From Prevotellaceae bacterium (GTDB taxonomy: Bacteria; Bacteroidota; Bacteroidia; Bacteroidales; Bacteroidaceae): a stretch of DNA of 64,000 nt. How positions within the stretch are numbered: the first letter of the stretch is position 1; each line of letters starts with the position of its first letter. Shown here one piece after another: positions 62,523 through 64,000 of the stretch. The notes beneath the pieces are model-generated. The model was not told the origin of the DNA and did no database searches. It saw only the letters and a program-made list of their open reading frames with translations. The DNA lies in contig JABZLB010000005.1 in the NCBI GenBank assembly GCA_015256945.1, forward strand, positions 45,992-109,991, given 5' to 3'. Made by a program: the position numbers and the translations under genes.

Positions 62523-63077
62523 ATGGAATACAAGGAGACCGAAATTAAGGGTGTGTGGATTATAGAACCGAAAGTTTTTAATGATGCACGTGGTTACTTT
62601 TTTGAAGCCTGGAAGCAGGACGATTTTGATAAGCATATAGGTTACCATACTTCTTTTATTCAGGATAACCAGTCGAAGTCGAGCTATGGCGTGCTTCGTG
62701 GGTTACATTATCAAAAAGGAGAGTATAGCCAGGCAAAGTTAGTGCGCGTGCTTCGCGGCCGTGTTGTTGATGTTGCAGTGGATATTCGGAAGTCGTCGCC
62801 GACGTTTGGTAAGTATGTTATGGTTGAATTGTCTGAGGAAAACAATCGCCAGCTCTTCATCCCCCGCGGCTTTGCACACGGTTTTCTTGTGCTTAGCGAC
62901 GAAGCTGTATTTACATATAAGGTTGACAATGTGTATGCACCGCAGCACGAAGCCAGCATAAAGTGGAACGAACCCAGCGTAAATATTAATTGGCCTGTTG
63001 CAGCAAAGGATGTGGTTACAAGCGAAAAGGATTTGCTGAAAGCCAAAAGTCTGGAAGAGGCAGAGGTGTTTGAATAA
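62523..63077 (+). CDS. rfbC: dTDP-4-dehydrorhamnose 3,5-epimerase
   Basis: 184 residues from 62523. Third enzyme of dTDP-rhamnose synthesis for surface polysaccharides. The cupin fold shows the family motifs FIQDNQSKSSYGVLRGLHYQ (active-site His in RGLHYQ), KLVRVLRGRVVDVAVDIR, and PRGFAHGFLVL. The other rfb genes are not adjacent, so the pathway is split across the genome. The following lipoprotein gene is 65 bases away. Confidence 0.97.
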   Translation: MEYKETEIKGVWIIEPKVFNDARGYFFEAWKQDDFDKHIGYHTSFIQDNQSKSSYGVLRGLHYQKGEYSQAKLVRVLRGRVVDVAVDIRKSSPTFGKYVMVELSEENNRQLFIPRGFAHGFLVLSDEAVFTYKVDNVYAPQHEASIKWNEPSVNINWPVAAKDVVTSEKDLLKAKSLEEAEVFE

Positions 63078-63142
63078 CCCGATATGTACGGAATGAGGAA
63101 TAAATTATTTCCTCGAAAACGTTTAATCCGATAAGTTTCGAA

Positions 63143-63952
63143 ATGAGAAAAGCATTTGTTTCCATAATGGTTATTCTTGCTGTTGGGCAGTTTTCTTCGT
63201 GTAAGAAAGGAGCAGCAGCACAGAAAGATGTTACCGTACAGGAAGATTCTGTTGCAAAACAAATGCTACAAGGCATCTGGGTAGATGAGGATGAGCAGGA
63301 TGTTGCGTTTAAAGCGCAGGGCGATTCTATATTTTATCCCGATTCGACAAGCATGCCGGTGAGGTTTCAAATCATCGCCGACACATTGGTGTTACATGGT
63401 GCGAGCGATGTAAAATATCCTATATTGAAGCAGACCAGGCATCTTTTTGTGTTCAGAAATCAGAACGGAGATGAGATAAGACTTGTTCTAAGTGATGATG
63501 CTGACGATGCCAACTTCTTTTCAGACAAGCATCCTCAACCACTGAATCAGGGAAAATTAATTAAGCGTGACACGATAGTTAGTTTCCAAAACAAGTCATA
63601 TCACTGTTATATACAAATTAATCCTACAACCTATAAGGTTATAAAATCGTCGTGGAATGATGAGGGAGTAGAGGTAGACAACGTGTATTATGACAACATT
63701 ATCAACCTTAATGTGTATTCAGGAGCACGCCGGTTGTACCACAGCGATATTAAAAAGCAACAGTTTAGCAGTGTAGTGCCGGCCGATTTCTTGCGTCAAA
63801 GCATCTTCAGCGACCTAGATTTGAAGAGTGTTGACGCCGACGGGATTCACTTTCAGGCCTCACTTGTTATGCCCGATGAGACGATGAGCAGTTATCAGGT
63901 AATGGTAACGGTGGCATATAACGGACGTATGAGTATGAAGATTAAGAAATAA
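63143..63952 (+). CDS. Lipoprotein, possibly DUF4738 type
   Basis: 269 residues. Lipoprotein signal with Cys20 (GQFSSC). It looks like the Bacteroidetes family annotated DUF4738, with a strand-rich N-terminal half (GIWVDEDEQDVAFKAQGDSI) and a C-terminal half from about 135 (RDTIVSFQNKSYHCYIQINP). No enzymatic motif. The same-strand spacing to rfbC (65 bases) allows co-transcription. Family name recalled, not checked. Confidence 0.7.
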   Translation: MRKAFVSIMVILAVGQFSSCKKGAAAQKDVTVQEDSVAKQMLQGIWVDEDEQDVAFKAQGDSIFYPDSTSMPVRFQIIADTLVLHGASDVKYPILKQTRHLFVFRNQNGDEIRLVLSDDADDANFFSDKHPQPLNQGKLIKRDTIVSFQNKSYHCYIQINPTTYKVIKSSWNDEGVEVDNVYYDNIINLNVYSGARRLYHSDIKKQQFSSVVPADFLRQSIFSDLDLKSVDADGIHFQASLVMPDETMSSYQVMVTVAYNGRMSMKIKK

Positions 63953-64000
63953 GACTTCAGGCTTTTTATCATACACAATGGCGGCCCATGGAAATTTCCA

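Noticed and set aside
63953..64000. Right edge of the window
   Set aside because: Only 48 bases follow the last gene; nothing can be recognised.

Overview
The window looks like chromosomal DNA of a Bacteroidales bacterium, most likely Prevotella or a close relative. The evidence is a SusC-type receptor, a six-subunit Na+-NQR operon, HU-CCDC81/SPOR and lipoprotein families typical of the group, a DAHP synthase fused to chorismate mutase, and the Bacteroidetes promoter signature (-7 box TAnnTTTG, sometimes with a TTTG or TTG box about 20 bases upstream) in front of some twenty genes on both strands. No rRNA, tRNA, phage, insertion sequence or CRISPR array was seen.

Layout. 1-1220: 5' part of a SusC gene running off the left edge. 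1.7-4.7 kb: copper module (HMA-AraC regulator, CopZ-like chaperone, P1B ATPase). 4.7-6.7 kb: an exported protein and a TPR protein. 6.7-11.1 kb: Phe/Tyr biosynthesis operon (prephenate dehydratase, aminotransferase, DAHP synthase-chorismate mutase, prephenate dehydrogenase) behind a leader peptide rich in Phe and Tyr codons and a terminator. 11.4-17.5 kb: ffh, folD, an OmpA-like porin, a TlpA-like thioredoxin and an acyl-ACP thioesterase. 17.6-28.3 kb, mostly minus strand: recJ-recQ, a bleomycin-hydrolase-like peptidase, an Xaa-Pro aminopeptidase, a patatin (plus strand), and an unusual NAD-dependent ligase with trmD. 28.5-32.7 kb: a B3/B4-domain protein, type II pantothenate kinase, and corrinoid uptake and adenosylation genes. 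33.0-37.5 kb: tamB. 37.7-43.5 kb: nqrABCDEF. 43.6-48.6 kb: dapA, and valS with a clostripain-like lipoprotein. 48.7-55.0 kb: mazG, lipoproteins, RNase Z, a very short type IX-tail-like protein beside an L,D-transpeptidase, an NlpE-like lipoprotein and a glycerophosphodiesterase. 55.3-60.1 kb: an island of five poorly recognised genes on one strand, mostly exported or lipid-anchored, one with ankyrin repeats. 60.8-64.0 kb: FHA and HU/SPOR proteins, rfbC and a lipoprotein.

Most striking observations. (1) A family of six GC-rich, two-hairpin palindromic elements of about 95 bp, built on GACGGCCGTC, lies only between genes and recurs about every 10 kb (1.5, 11.2, 21.5, 32.8, 51.3 and 60.5 kb). 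(2) The leader upstream of the prephenate dehydratase gene has everything needed for ribosome-mediated attenuation. (3) The copper ATPase keeps its membrane and phosphorylation motifs but has only about 50 residues where the nucleotide-binding domain should be. (4) A 102-residue exported protein consists almost entirely of something resembling a type IX secretion tail.
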